A DNA stretch of 64,000 nt from CAIKMD01 sp963729935 (GTDB lineage Bacteria; Pseudomonadota; Alphaproteobacteria; ATCC43930; CGMCC-115725). The DNA lies in contig CAVSPW010000004.1 of the NCBI GenBank assembly GCA_963729935.1, forward strand, positions 496,001-560,000. Direction: 5' to 3'. The notes under the pieces are model-generated. The model was given only the letters and a program-made list of their open reading frames with translations. It was not told where the DNA came from and searched no databases. The translations under genes and the position numbers were made by a program. Positions within the stretch are counted from its first letter, which is position 1, and each line of letters begins with the position of its first letter. Below are positions 7,982-16,996 of this stretch, in pieces.

Positions 7982-10900
7982 ATGAGCATCGAATCCGCCC
8001 TCTGGACTGCGCTATCCGGTCTGCGCGCTACCCAGGCGCAAATCCAGACCATTTCGGGCAACGTCGCCAATGTCCAGACCGCGGGCTATTCGCGCGAGAT
8101 CCTGCCGCAGACGACGATCGTCAATGCAGGTTCGACCAGCGTCTCGACCGGTGCGGTTCAGCGGGTCGTTGATCAGGTTCTCGAAACCAACCTCACGAAT
8201 CAGACCACGACCGCGAGCGCCGCCTCGACGCTTTCGACCTATAATCAACAGATTGATTCCTTGCTCGGTCAGGTCGGCAGCGGCGCGACGATCAACACTG
8301 CGCTCAATAATTTCTCGAGTGCGCTCCAGGCCGCCGCGACGACGCCGCAGGATCCGGTCGCCCAAGGCGCCGCGGTTTCGGCCGGCCAATCGCTCGCGCA
8401 GACTCTCAACCAGCTCTCTGCCGGCATCCAATCGATTCGCCAAGGCACCGATCAAGCCATCTCGACCGATATAGGGACGCTCAATACCGCGCTAAAAACG
8501 ATTGCGTCCACCAACGCCCAGATAAGCCAACTCCAGGCCGAGGGACAATCGACGGCCGTCCTCGAGGATCAGCGCGCCGTCGCGTTGAATCAAGTGGCGC
8601 AATTTATCGGCGTCAGCAGTTTCGTCACATCGAGCGGCGTGATGACGGTGACGACCTCGACGGGACAGACGCTGGTCGACGACGTGGGTCCCGCCACTTT
8701 CACCTACACACCCGCTGGCAACGTCAGCGCGTCGAGCGTGCTTTCGCCCATCAAGCTCAACGGCATCGACATCACGCATTTGCTGACCAGCGGGAGCATC
8801 GGCGCCTTGCTGCAATTGCGCGATACCGATCTTCCCGGGCTCACCGCGCAGCTCAACCAGTTCGCCAATAATCTGTTCAATGCCACTGCGGTTTCGGCGT
8901 CCGGCGTCACCTTCGCGACGAGCGGTGGCAATCCGGCATCCGGCGATACCTTCACGGCGACGGTCAATGGCGTGACCTACGACACGCAAGGCCTGACGGC
9001 CAGCCCGTCGTTGGCAAAAATCCTCATCGGCGGCGGCGCGCCGCAAGCGGGCGACGTGTTCACGGCGACGATCGACGGAACGGCCTACACCTCGTCCGCG
9101 CTCTCGGGCGCGGGTCCGTTCGACGCGAGCTCGATCGCCAACGCCCTCAACCAAACGCTCACGGCGATCAACGTGCCGCAGACCATCACCACGCAGGTGC
9201 CCGCCGACACGCTCGACGTCACGCTCAACGGCACGACCTATACCACCGGCGCGGTCGGCGCTACGCCGGCCGCCATGCTGGCCGCCATCCAAACCGCGCT
9301 CGGCGGCACGGGCTATACGGCCGTGCAGAACGGCTCCAACATCGAGTTCGAGAATACCAACGGCAACGGCATTCTTTATCAGGCGACGATCGCTCCGAGT
9401 GCCGGCGATACCGGTACCTACACGTTCGGCGCGGGGGTGCGGAATACCACCTTCTCGGCGACGTCCAGCGGCAACAACCTTGTCTTCTCGGATTCGGCAA
9501 ACAATCCGATCAACGTCAGTCTCGTGAAATCCGGCACCGGCGCCGAGACTTTCGCCACGCAAGGTCTGCCGGCCAATCCGACGATGAACGACGTCGCGAA
9601 CGCGCTCAATGCCCAATTCCAGGCGAGCACGACGATCACCGTCGGTGGTGGCGCGCCGCAAACCGGCGATGCATTCAGCGCAACGATCGACGGGACGGCT
9701 TATGCCTCGGTGGCGCTCGCGGGCGCGGGCCCGTTCACGCCGGCGGATATCGCCAACGCGCTCAATCAGACTCTGACGAAGATCCAGTTGACACCGACCG
9801 TCACCAACCAGACGGCCGGGGACGTGGTCAACGTCACGCTCAACGGCACCACCTACAACGTTACCTTGACCGGCACGACTCTCGCCAGCATGGCTTCGGA
9901 CATCAATACCGCGGTCGGCGGTGCGGGCTACTCGGCCGTGCTGAACGGAAGCGCTATCGACTTCACGAAGACGGGCGGCGACGGTCTTCTCTACCAGGCG
10001 ACGATCAACACGCAGGCCGGCGACACCGGCACTTATGCCACCGGCATGGCAATACAGAACAGCAGTTATTCGATCCAGGCCAGCGGCAACAGCCTGGCGT
10101 TTTCGGATGCGGCTGGCAATCCGATCACCGTCAGTCTCGCGAAAACGGGCACTGGCACTGAGACCTTCGCGGCGCCTACGACGATTCTCACGGGCGGAGG
10201 CACGCCGCAGACGGGCGATACATTCACGGCCACGATCAACGGCGTGTCGTTCTCGACGGCGGCCTTGTCGGGCACGGGACCGTTCACGTCGGCCGATATC
10301 GTCAATGCGCTCAACCAGACACTCACCAAGATCGCGATACCGATGACCGTCACCAACCAGACGGTCGGCGACGTTGTCCAAGTCACGCTCAACGGGTCGA
10401 ACTACCCTGTCACCATGACCGGCACCACCTCCGCCGGCATGGTATCGGACATCAATACTGCGATCGTCGGCTCGGGCTACAAGGCCGTGTTGAACGGGTC
10501 CAATATCGAGTTCACGAAGACAAGCGGCAACGGCGATCTCTATCAGGCGGCCCTTTCGAAAATCAGCGGCGCCGGCACCTATAGCCCCGGCTTGGTGAGC
10601 CAGGCCACCACCTACTCGGTCTTGGCGGATGGCTGGAATCTTGTCTTCTCGGATTCAAAAGGCAATCCGACCACGGTCAGTCTCGTGAGCACCGGCACTG
10701 GCACCGAGACTTTCGCGACAACGACCTTGTCGGCGAGCGCGGTCGGCGGCAACATCGCGCTGACCAATTCCTCCGGCAATCCGATCACCGCCACGATCGC
10801 GACCAACCCGATGTTCGTCGCCGGGACACCCAACAACAGCGGCACGCCCACGACGATCGATTTCACGCAACCCAACGGCTCGTTCAATATCGGCCAGACC

Positions 10901-11641
10901 TTCGATGTCGTCGTCGACGGCACCGATTATGGCTCGACGACGGCCTTGGCCACAGGCGGCGCATCCCTCAGCGGCGCTGCGGCGGCGATCCAGTCCCTCT
11001 TCACCGCCAATGGCCTCGCTTTCACGGCGAGCGTGGTCGGGGGCAAGCTCGAGATCGCCGATCCGAACGGAAATCCGATCAGCGCGAGCGTCACGCTGTC
11101 CGGCGGCCCCGGCAGCGAGGCCTTCACCGCCGGTACCCCGATGAATCCGCTCAATACGCAGAACAGCGGCCTCGGCGCGACGAACGATGCCAACCATTTC
11201 TTCGCCGGGGTCAATATCGCCGGCGGACTCGACAATGCGGCAACGATCCAGGTGAATCCGTCTCTTCTTGCCAACAACGCGCTTCTGCTTCAGGCCGCGA
11301 CCGGCGCGGATCCCTCGATTTCGCAAAACCTCTTTGCCAATCTGGGCCAGAACTACGACTTTGCCGCGGCCGGTTCCTTTACGAACTCGATCACGACCTC
11401 GCTGGGAAACTATTCCAGCCAGATCGTCGGCCAAGCCGCCAGCACGGCTGCGGCCTCCAAATCCAACGCGACGTTCCAATCGTCGCTGCAGTCGCAGATC
11501 GCGAGCCAGGCGGCCTCCGTGAGCGGCGTCAACATCGACGAGGAACTGAGCAATCTCATCCAATACCAGAACGCCTATGGCGCGAATGCCCGGGTCATGA
11601 CCGTGATCCAGTCGCTCTACGACACGCTGATGAGAATGTAG
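7982..11641 (+). CDS. flgK: Flagellar hook-filament junction protein FlgK, greatly enlarged by internal repeats
   Basis: FlgK is the first hook-filament junction protein (HAP1). The N-terminus (ALWTALSGLRATQAQIQTIS, then GNVANVQTAGYSRE) and C-terminus (EELSNLIQYQNAYGANARVM) are canonical. The protein has 1219 residues, while most FlgK proteins have about 450-700. The excess is a run of roughly 180-200-residue modules between about nt 8910 and 10740. Each contains a GDxFxATIDGTAY-type strand, an NALNQTLTKI-type helix, a VTLNGTxY strand, a GYxAVLNGSxIxF strand and a LVFSDSxxNP strand. The same module occurs in flgE. It probably forms surface-exposed beta-rich domains. The ATG follows the previous gene by 19 bp. 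Confidence 0.93.
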   Translation: MSIESALWTALSGLRATQAQIQTISGNVANVQTAGYSREILPQTTIVNAGSTSVSTGAVQRVVDQVLETNLTNQTTTASAASTLSTYNQQIDSLLGQVGSGATINTALNNFSSALQAAATTPQDPVAQGAAVSAGQSLAQTLNQLSAGIQSIRQGTDQAISTDIGTLNTALKTIASTNAQISQLQAEGQSTAVLEDQRAVALNQVAQFIGVSSFVTSSGVMTVTTSTGQTLVDDVGPATFTYTPAGNVSASSVLSPIKLNGIDITHLLTSGSIGALLQLRDTDLPGLTAQLNQFANNLFNATAVSASGVTFATSGGNPASGDTFTATVNGVTYDTQGLTASPSLAKILIGGGAPQAGDVFTATIDGTAYTSSALSGAGPFDASSIANALNQTLTAINVPQTITTQVPADTLDVTLNGTTYTTGAVGATPAAMLAAIQTALGGTGYTAVQNGSNIEFENTNGNGILYQATIAPSAGDTGTYTFGAGVRNTTFSATSSGNNLVFSDSANNPINVSLVKSGTGAETFATQGLPANPTMNDVANALNAQFQASTTITVGGGAPQTGDAFSATIDGTAYASVALAGAGPFTPADIANALNQTLTKIQLTPTVTNQTAGDVVNVTLNGTTYNVTLTGTTLASMASDINTAVGGAGYSAVLNGSAIDFTKTGGDGLLYQATINTQAGDTGTYATGMAIQNSSYSIQASGNSLAFSDAAGNPITVSLAKTGTGTETFAAPTTILTGGGTPQTGDTFTATINGVSFSTAALSGTGPFTSADIVNALNQTLTKIAIPMTVTNQTVGDVVQVTLNGSNYPVTMTGTTSAGMVSDINTAIVGSGYKAVLNGSNIEFTKTSGNGDLYQAALSKISGAGTYSPGLVSQATTYSVLADGWNLVFSDSKGNPTTVSLVSTGTGTETFATTTLSASAVGGNIALTNSSGNPITATIATNPMFVAGTPNNSGTPTTIDFTQPNGSFNIGQTFDVVVDGTDYGSTTALATGGASLSGAAAAIQSLFTANGLAFTASVVGGKLEIADPNGNPISASVTLSGGPGSEAFTAGTPMNPLNTQNSGLGATNDANHFFAGVNIAGGLDNAATIQVNPSLLANNALLLQAATGADPSISQNLFANLGQNYDFAAAGSFTNSITTSLGNYSSQIVGQAASTAAASKSNATFQSSLQSQIASQAASVSGVNIDEELSNLIQYQNAYGANARVMTVIQSLYDTLMRM
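9020..10735 (+). repeat. Three tandem copies of an about 180-200-residue module within flgK
   Basis: Copies start near 9021, 9636 and 10186. Each opens with a GGGxPQxGDxF segment and ends near a TGTxTETFA segment. Copies 2 and 3 are more alike than either is to copy 1. A partial extra copy (the SGDTFTATVNGVTYDT segment) precedes the array at about 8935. The module recurs in flgE at about 39405-39900 with close DNA similarity. Confidence 0.85.
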
Positions 11642-11660
11642 GAAAGCGGAGACCTGAACC

Positions 11661-12590
11661 ATGACGCGCGTCGGCACGGCCGCTGAGAACAATCAGATCC
11701 TGCAATACTTGCAGCAGAACAAATCCCTGGCCGAAACTCTTCAAACTCAGATCACGACCGGTCTGAAGAGCACGGATTTTTCGGGGATCTCGTCGCAAGC
11801 ATCACAGCTCGTCAATCTCACCGATCAGCAATCGAAGCAGCAAGGCTACATCGATACGATCAATACCGTGAGCACGCGCCTCCAGATCATGGGGCTCTCG
11901 ATCAGCAGCGTCGCAGGCCTTGCCACCCAATTCGTCGGCAACATGCCAGCCGACGCCTACAACACGCAGGGCCAGACGATTCAGCAGCAGGCCCAGCAGG
12001 TCCTGCAACAAGTCGCGGGCTATCTTAACACCCAGGACGGCTCGAACTACGTCTTTTCCGGCAACAACACCTCCGAGCCGCCCGTCAACATCGGGGGCCT
12101 ACCCAAACCCGGCAGCCTGACCGCCACCAGTGCCGGCACGCCGCCGAACGGTTACTACCAGGGAGACAATGGGATCGCGCAGGCGACGGTCGACAACAAC
12201 GTGACCTTGACCTACGGGGTCGACGCCAACAATCCGGCCTTCGAGAACTTCATCCGCGTGCTCAATTTTCTCGCCAATTCGCCGCCTTTCGATTCGAGTA
12301 ATCCGACGGATGTCGCCAACGTCACCAAAGCGACGCAGATGCTCAATCAGACCGTGACGCAACTTCAGACCCTGGAGGGCACCAACGCGCTCCAACAAGG
12401 CCAGCTGGCGAACCAACTCACGACGCATAAAAACGCACTGTCGCTCGCGCAAGGCAATATCTCCGACGTCTCGCAAGTGGACGCGGCGACGGCGATCACC
12501 CAACTCGACACGCTGCAAACACAAATGCAGGCCTCGTACCAGATCGTCGGAATCCTGCAACAACTGAGCCTCGTCAATTACTTGAAATAG
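11661..12590 (+). CDS. flgL: Flagellar hook-filament junction protein FlgL
   Basis: The 309-residue product is a flagellin-family protein with the FlgL/HAP3 layout. The N-terminal helices (RVGTAAENNQILQYLQQNKS) lack the usual flagellin SINTNxxA start, and the C-terminal helix (LDTLQTQMQASYQIVGILQQ) lacks a flagellin-type end. It carries a DGSNYVFSGNNT segment characteristic of FlgL (the YxFxGxxT motif). It follows flgK by 19 bp with a GGAG ribosome-binding site and would connect FlgK to the filament. pseB follows 13 bp later and may be co-transcribed. Confidence 0.9.
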   Translation: MTRVGTAAENNQILQYLQQNKSLAETLQTQITTGLKSTDFSGISSQASQLVNLTDQQSKQQGYIDTINTVSTRLQIMGLSISSVAGLATQFVGNMPADAYNTQGQTIQQQAQQVLQQVAGYLNTQDGSNYVFSGNNTSEPPVNIGGLPKPGSLTATSAGTPPNGYYQGDNGIAQATVDNNVTLTYGVDANNPAFENFIRVLNFLANSPPFDSSNPTDVANVTKATQMLNQTVTQLQTLEGTNALQQGQLANQLTTHKNALSLAQGNISDVSQVDAATAITQLDTLQTQMQASYQIVGILQQLSLVNYLK

Positions 12591-12603
12591 AAAAGAGTAC
12601 CCG

Positions 12604-13887
12604 ATGACCCATGCCCGCGCCTTGATCGACCAACGCCGTTCGACCGCCCCTTCGACCGCCGCAAACGGTAAGCCCATATTAACCAGAACCGGCAAGACTG
12701 CGGCCAATGCCGGACTTCCCGCCGATATCGCGCGCCTTTCCATGACGAAAGCCATGCCCAAGGCCAAGAATGCCAGCCTGCCCGCCCGGAGTGCGGTCGC
12801 CTTGCTGCGCAAACCGGCCCCCGTTGCGAACGCGGCGGCGGCCGAGAATGGCCGGTCGAAATCCCTCCCCGATGATGTCCTCGGCGCGATGCGGCAATTC
12901 GACGATCGCGCGGTTCTCGTCACCGGGGGCAGCGGTTCGTTCGGCCGCCGCTTCGTCGACACGCTACTGCGCCACACCCGCGCCCGTCGCATCGTCATCT
13001 TTTCACGGGACGAATATAAGCATTATGAGATGCAGCAGTTGCTCGAGCCTCTCGGCACCGATCGGCTGCGCTTCTTCATCGGCGATGTGCGCGACGGCGA
13101 CCGGCTCGAACTGGCGACGCGCGACATTGACTTCATCGTCCACGCGGCGGCCCTGAAGCAGGTGCCGGCCGCCGAATACAATCCTTTCGAATGCATGCGT
13201 ACGAATGTCTCGGGCGCGGAAAATGTCGTGCGCGCGGCCTTGCGCAACAACATCCCACGCGTGATCGCCTTGTCGACCGACAAGGCGGCCAACCCGATCA
13301 ATCTTTACGGCGCGAGCAAGCTCGCGTCGGACAAGATATTCATCGCGGCCAACAACCTCACCGGCAAGAACGACACGAGATTCGCCGTCGTCCGCTACGG
13401 GAACGTCGTCGGCTCGCGCGGCAGCGTCATTCCCTTCTTCAGCAAGCTCATTGCCGAAGGTGCCGAGCATTTGCCCATCACCGACGAGCGCATGACGCGC
13501 TTTTGGATCACTTTGCAGCAGGGCGTGAATTTCGTCGTGACGTCTTTCGCCGTGATGCGTGGCGGCGAGATCTTTGTGCCCAAGATACCGAGCATGCGGA
13601 TCGTCGATCTGGCGCAATGCTTCGCGCCCCACCTTCCGCTTCGCATCGTCGGCATTCGCCCGGGCGAAAAATTGCACGAGGTTATGGTGACCGAGGACGA
13701 TTCCCGGCTTACCCTCGAACTCGGCGATCGCTACCTGATCGAGCCCGCTTTCGCGTGGTGGCAGCGCGGGCCCTACACCGCGTCCGGCGCAAAACCGGTC
13801 GCCGACGGGTTCCGTTTCGCGAGCGACACCAATACCGATTGGCTCGACGCCGACCGGCTTCGCGCTCTGATTGCGGAAAATACGTGA
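12604..13887 (+). CDS. pseB: PseB-like UDP-GlcNAc 4,6-dehydratase with an N-terminal extension
   Basis: This short-chain dehydrogenase-fold dehydratase makes the 4-keto sugar that starts pseudaminic or legionaminic acid synthesis for flagellin glycans. The NAD(P) motif TGGSGSFG is near residue 106, and the active-site block STDKAANPINLYGASKLASD, with YGASK as the tyrosine/lysine pair, is near residue 225. PseB is normally about 330 residues. The core from MRQFDDRAVLVTGG, starting at 12889, has that size, and the first 95 residues are an alanine/serine/arginine-rich extension. Translation may start at 12604 (13 bp after flgL) or at 12889. PseB and LegB cannot be separated on sequence alone. 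Confidence 0.85.
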   Translation: MTHARALIDQRRSTAPSTAANGKPILTRTGKTAANAGLPADIARLSMTKAMPKAKNASLPARSAVALLRKPAPVANAAAAENGRSKSLPDDVLGAMRQFDDRAVLVTGGSGSFGRRFVDTLLRHTRARRIVIFSRDEYKHYEMQQLLEPLGTDRLRFFIGDVRDGDRLELATRDIDFIVHAAALKQVPAAEYNPFECMRTNVSGAENVVRAALRNNIPRVIALSTDKAANPINLYGASKLASDKIFIAANNLTGKNDTRFAVVRYGNVVGSRGSVIPFFSKLIAEGAEHLPITDERMTRFWITLQQGVNFVVTSFAVMRGGEIFVPKIPSMRIVDLAQCFAPHLPLRIVGIRPGEKLHEVMVTEDDSRLTLELGDRYLIEPAFAWWQRGPYTASGAKPVADGFRFASDTNTDWLDADRLRALIAENT

Positions 13888-15134
13888 TGTCTGGCGCGTC
13901 GCGCATTCTGCCTTATGGGCGGCAGGCGATCGACGAAGACGATATCGCCGCCGTCGCCGCCGTGCTGCGCAGCGACTGGCTCACGACCGGCCCGGCGACT
14001 TCCGCTTTCGAAACGGCGCTCGCCGAGCGCGCGTCGGTGCCCCATGCCATCAGCTGTGCGAACGGAACCGCTGCGCTCCACCTCGCCTGCCTCGCCCTCG
14101 GACTCGGCGCCGGCCATACCGTCATCGTACCGACGATCACTTTCGCGGCGACCGCCAATGCGGCGCGCCTTGTCGGCGCCGAGGTGGCCTTCGCCGACGT
14201 CGATCCCGAAAGCGGTTTGATGGGGCCCGCGCAGATGGCGGAAGCGATCGCGCGATTGTCGGCTACCGGTCGCCGGGCCAGCGCGGTATTTCCCGTCGAC
14301 CTCGCCGGCCAGTGCGACGACATGAACGCGATCGCCGAGCTTGCACGCAAAGAGGGCATGGCGATCGTCGAGGATTCCTGCCACGCCATCGGCGCCTCTT
14401 ACCGGCGTCACGACGGCACCTGGCATCCGATCGGCGCCTCGCTCGATTCGGACCTGACCGTATTCTCGTTTCATCCGGTGAAGACCATCGCCGCCGGCGA
14501 GGGCGGCGCCGTGCTGACGCGCCATGCCGATCTGGCCGATCGCGTCGCCCGGTTGCGCGGCCACGGCATTCACCGCAATCCGGCCGCTTTCGTCGACGCC
14601 GAAGCGGGCTTCGACCATGCCGCGGTCAACCCCTGGTATTACGAAATGGTTGAGCTCGGGCTCAATTACCGCCTCAGCGACGTGAATTGCGCCTTGGGGC
14701 ACAGTCAACTCAAGAAGCTCGATCGCTTCGTCGCCGCGCGACGGGCGCTGGTGGAGCGCTACGATGCCGGGCTGGCATCGCTCGCATCCCTGGTCCGGCC
14801 GATCGCGCGTTCGCCCTGGTGCAAGCCTGCTTGGCATCTCTACAGCGTGCTGATCGATTTCGAGCGTGCCGGGCTGAGCCGCGGTCAGGCGGCGCGCGCG
14901 CTCGAAGAGCGCGGAATCCGCAGCCAGGTTCATTACATCCCGGTTCACCGTCAGCCCTATTACCGCGCACGCTACGGCACGCAGACCCTGGCGGGCGCCG
15001 AGGCCTATTATCGCCGGACCTTATCCCTGCCGCTTTTCGTCGGCATGACGGCGGCCGATGTCGATAGGGTCGTCGATGCGCTCGCCGAGATCGTCGGCGT
15101 CAAAACCGAAACGGCGCGACGCAAAAGGCACTGA
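13887..15134 (+). CDS. pseC: PseC-like UDP-4-amino sugar aminotransferase
   Basis: This is a DegT/DnrJ/EryC1/StrS-family PLP aminotransferase of 415 residues that would convert the PseB product to a 4-amino sugar. Visible features are the N-terminal LPYGRQAIDEDDIAAVAAVL block, the substrate-loop region GLGAGHTVIVPTITFAATAN, the EDSCHAIGASYR segment and the PLP lysine in FSFHPVKTIAAGEGG. The ATG overlaps the pseB stop codon (TGATG), which shows translational coupling. The same order, pseB then pseC, is found in flagellin glycosylation islands of many bacteria. Confidence 0.88.
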   Translation: MSGASRILPYGRQAIDEDDIAAVAAVLRSDWLTTGPATSAFETALAERASVPHAISCANGTAALHLACLALGLGAGHTVIVPTITFAATANAARLVGAEVAFADVDPESGLMGPAQMAEAIARLSATGRRASAVFPVDLAGQCDDMNAIAELARKEGMAIVEDSCHAIGASYRRHDGTWHPIGASLDSDLTVFSFHPVKTIAAGEGGAVLTRHADLADRVARLRGHGIHRNPAAFVDAEAGFDHAAVNPWYYEMVELGLNYRLSDVNCALGHSQLKKLDRFVAARRALVERYDAGLASLASLVRPIARSPWCKPAWHLYSVLIDFERAGLSRGQAARALEERGIRSQVHYIPVHRQPYYRARYGTQTLAGAEAYYRRTLSLPLFVGMTAADVDRVVDALAEIVGVKTETARRKRH

Positions 15135-15139
15135 TCTCC

Positions 15140-15868
15140 ATGCCGCGTCCGGATCTCTCCACGGCCTGCATCGTGCAAGCCCTTGCCGGTTCGAACACCA
15201 CGTCCGAAAAGGTGTTGGCGCCGTTGGGCGGCGAGCCCGTGCTGACCCATGTGCTGCGCCGTTGTCTCGCGATTCCGGAGATCGGCCAAGTGGTGTGCGC
15301 GACGGTCACCGATTCGGCCGGCGACCCGATCGCGGCCCTGGCGGAGAAGCTCGATGTCACGGTATTCCGCGGCGTCGCCAGGGACGCGCTCGCGCATTAT
15401 CGCGATGCGGCCGGAGCGGTCGATGCGAAGGTCTTGTTGCGCGTCACCAGCGACTGCCCGCTCATCGACCCCGAGATTTGCGGCGCGCTCCTGCGTCTGC
15501 GCGCGGCGGAAGAGGCCGATTACGCCGCCAACAACATGCCGCCCTCCTGGCCGCGCGGGCTCGACTGCGAGGCCTTCACGCGGGAAGCGCTCGAGGAAGC
15601 CGAGGAAATCGCGAGCGATCCGGCCGACCGGACGCAAGTGACCTCTTGGATTCGGCGCAATCGAGCCTTCCGCCGGGTTAACCTTGCCGGGCGCGGCGGC
15701 ACGCTGACCGAGCAGCGCTGGCTGCTCGACGGCCCCGAGGATCTGGCGTTCCTTCGCGACCTCTATGATCGTTTTCCTGATGCCAATCCGAGCTGGTCCG
15801 AGATTGCCCGGCTGGTCGCTCGCGAAGCGCCGCGCGGCCTCATCAACGAAGCCCGCAAGCAACGATAA
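15140..15868 (+). CDS. SpsF-type nucleotidyltransferase, nonulosonate pathway
   Basis: The 242-residue protein belongs to the cytidylyltransferase-like family that includes SpsF and PseF. It has the ACIVQALAGS start (compare AIIQARxxS), the KVLAPLGGEPVLTHVLRR block and the acidic motif LRVTSDCPLIDPEI. The canonical RxGSxRLPGK signature is altered to ALAGSNTTSEK, so the basic residues that usually contact the nucleotide are missing. It may therefore be inactive or use another substrate. It follows pseC by 5 bp. A second, canonical SpsF domain is fused to PseG at 33975. The exact product is unknown. Confidence 0.7.
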   Translation: MPRPDLSTACIVQALAGSNTTSEKVLAPLGGEPVLTHVLRRCLAIPEIGQVVCATVTDSAGDPIAALAEKLDVTVFRGVARDALAHYRDAAGAVDAKVLLRVTSDCPLIDPEICGALLRLRAAEEADYAANNMPPSWPRGLDCEAFTREALEEAEEIASDPADRTQVTSWIRRNRAFRRVNLAGRGGTLTEQRWLLDGPEDLAFLRDLYDRFPDANPSWSEIARLVAREAPRGLINEARKQR

Positions 15869-15900
15869 GCCCTTGGCTCGAAGGGAAAACACCATGCTTG

Positions 15901-15915
15901 TTAAACCCCTCTTAA
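15901..15915 (+). promoter_or_regulatory. CtrA box upstream of the 15985 gene
   Basis: TTAAACCCCTCTTAA is an exact TTAA-N7-TTAA match. It lies 52 to 70 bp upstream of the candidate starts of the next gene and 32 bp after the stop of the previous one. It therefore most likely marks a new CtrA-controlled transcription unit. Confidence 0.65.
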
Positions 15916-15984
15916 CGAGCCTGGGTTCATGGTAGAGAGCGGCTTCTCAGGCCGCGTCGGAATTCCGTGCCGGGGATTTGGGTC

Positions 15985-16872
15985 TTGACGATTTCATCGA
16001 CCAGCTCAACCAGCACCATCTTAACGACGTTAGCGGCGAGCTATTCGTCGAACGTCCAGATGATGACGCAAGTGACGCTTGACCAGATCAACGGGCAAAT
16101 CGAAAAACAGCTGCAGGAGAAAATCGCAGCGCTTCCCAATAGCGGCGACACGGTCACGCTGACATTCACGCAAAACCAAATCAACAACCTCCAGAAAAAA
16201 TTATCGACGGTAACGACCGTCGCCAACGACTCCAGCGCCAATGGCAGTCTGCTCTCGGAAATCCAGACTCAGTTGGCGGCGATGCAGACAGCGGCCGCGA
16301 ACGGCGATTCGACCGGCTTCGATAATGGGCTTGCCGCGTTGAACGGCGAACTCGGCAATCTCTTGGTCGTCCCGCCGACGGCGCCCTTCCAAGCCGATCA
16401 GATATCGGGCCTCAAAGGCACGGGCCTCGGCATCAACAGCAGCGCTTTTTATGGACTGTCGACAGCCGGCGGCCAAGCAGCCGCAGCGGCCGATCTCAAC
16501 AACGCGCAAAGCCGGATCGGACAGATATTTGGGATCATCACCTCGAACCAACTCGTCGCGACAAGCCTCACGACCGCCTTGACGGATCAGATCAACTCGC
16601 TCAATAAAACCCTGCAGCAGACCCAGACCGCGGCGCAAACGAGCATCGCCACGCAGACCGCGCAACTGACACAGCTGGCCCAGACTCAAGAACACCTCAT
16701 TCAATTGGCGCTCGGCAACACGACCTTGTTGAGCGATGCGTTGGCGGGCATGGCAAATCCTCCGTCTCCGCCGACTTCGGCCTTTGAGGTCCTCTCCAAC
16801 GCCGTCGGCGTCACGGCGAGTTCGATCACCCCGTTGCAAACCTCCTCGGCGATTTTATCGCTGCTGACGTAA
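15985..16872 (+). CDS. Hypothetical protein, coiled-coil, CtrA-box controlled
   Basis: The gene is not recognised. The product has about 295 residues if translation starts at the TTG at 15985, or 301 from the GTG at 15967. It is rich in Ser, Thr, Gln, Asn and Ala and has almost no aromatic residues. Helical stretches (TLDQINGQIEKQLQEKIAAL; ALTDQINSLNKTLQQTQTAA; TQTAQLTQLAQTQEHLIQLA) suggest coiled coils like those in flagellin or secreted axial proteins. There is no classical signal peptide. Its composition, its position within the flagellar cluster and the CtrA box suggest a flagellar or exported accessory protein. This is inference. Confidence 0.6.
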   Translation: MTISSTSSTSTILTTLAASYSSNVQMMTQVTLDQINGQIEKQLQEKIAALPNSGDTVTLTFTQNQINNLQKKLSTVTTVANDSSANGSLLSEIQTQLAAMQTAAANGDSTGFDNGLAALNGELGNLLVVPPTAPFQADQISGLKGTGLGINSSAFYGLSTAGGQAAAAADLNNAQSRIGQIFGIITSNQLVATSLTTALTDQINSLNKTLQQTQTAAQTSIATQTAQLTQLAQTQEHLIQLALGNTTLLSDALAGMANPPSPPTSAFEVLSNAVGVTASSITPLQTSSAILSLLT

Positions 16873-16935
16873 CGTCGCACGAACTGACGCCGCCTCTCGA
16901 CGCCCTTCCATACAAACCGAATTCGACCATCGTGG

Positions 16936-16950
16936 TTAATGGTTCCTTAG
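16936..16950 (+). promoter_or_regulatory. Near-perfect CtrA box upstream of the YkgJ-like gene
   Basis: TTAATGGTTCCTTAG matches TTAA-N7-TTAA except for the last base. It ends 46 bp upstream of the ATG at 16997, in a 124-bp gap that holds no other visible signal. Confidence 0.5.
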
Positions 16951-16996
16951 CGCTCCGGCGATAGCCTGACAGAAGGTTCGCACGGAGATTCGGATC

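Noticed and set aside
8492..10381. Long minus-strand open frame of about 629 codons opposite flgK
   Set aside because: It is Arg/Gly/Asp/Ala-rich, shows no family features and mirrors the repetitive high-GC codon pattern of flgK. Such antisense frames occur opposite most genes in this window.
13191..13886. In-frame upstream extension of pseC into pseB
   Set aside because: The frame is open, but pseB occupies this region in another frame. The ATG at 13887 gives a normal-length aminotransferase with a coupled start.
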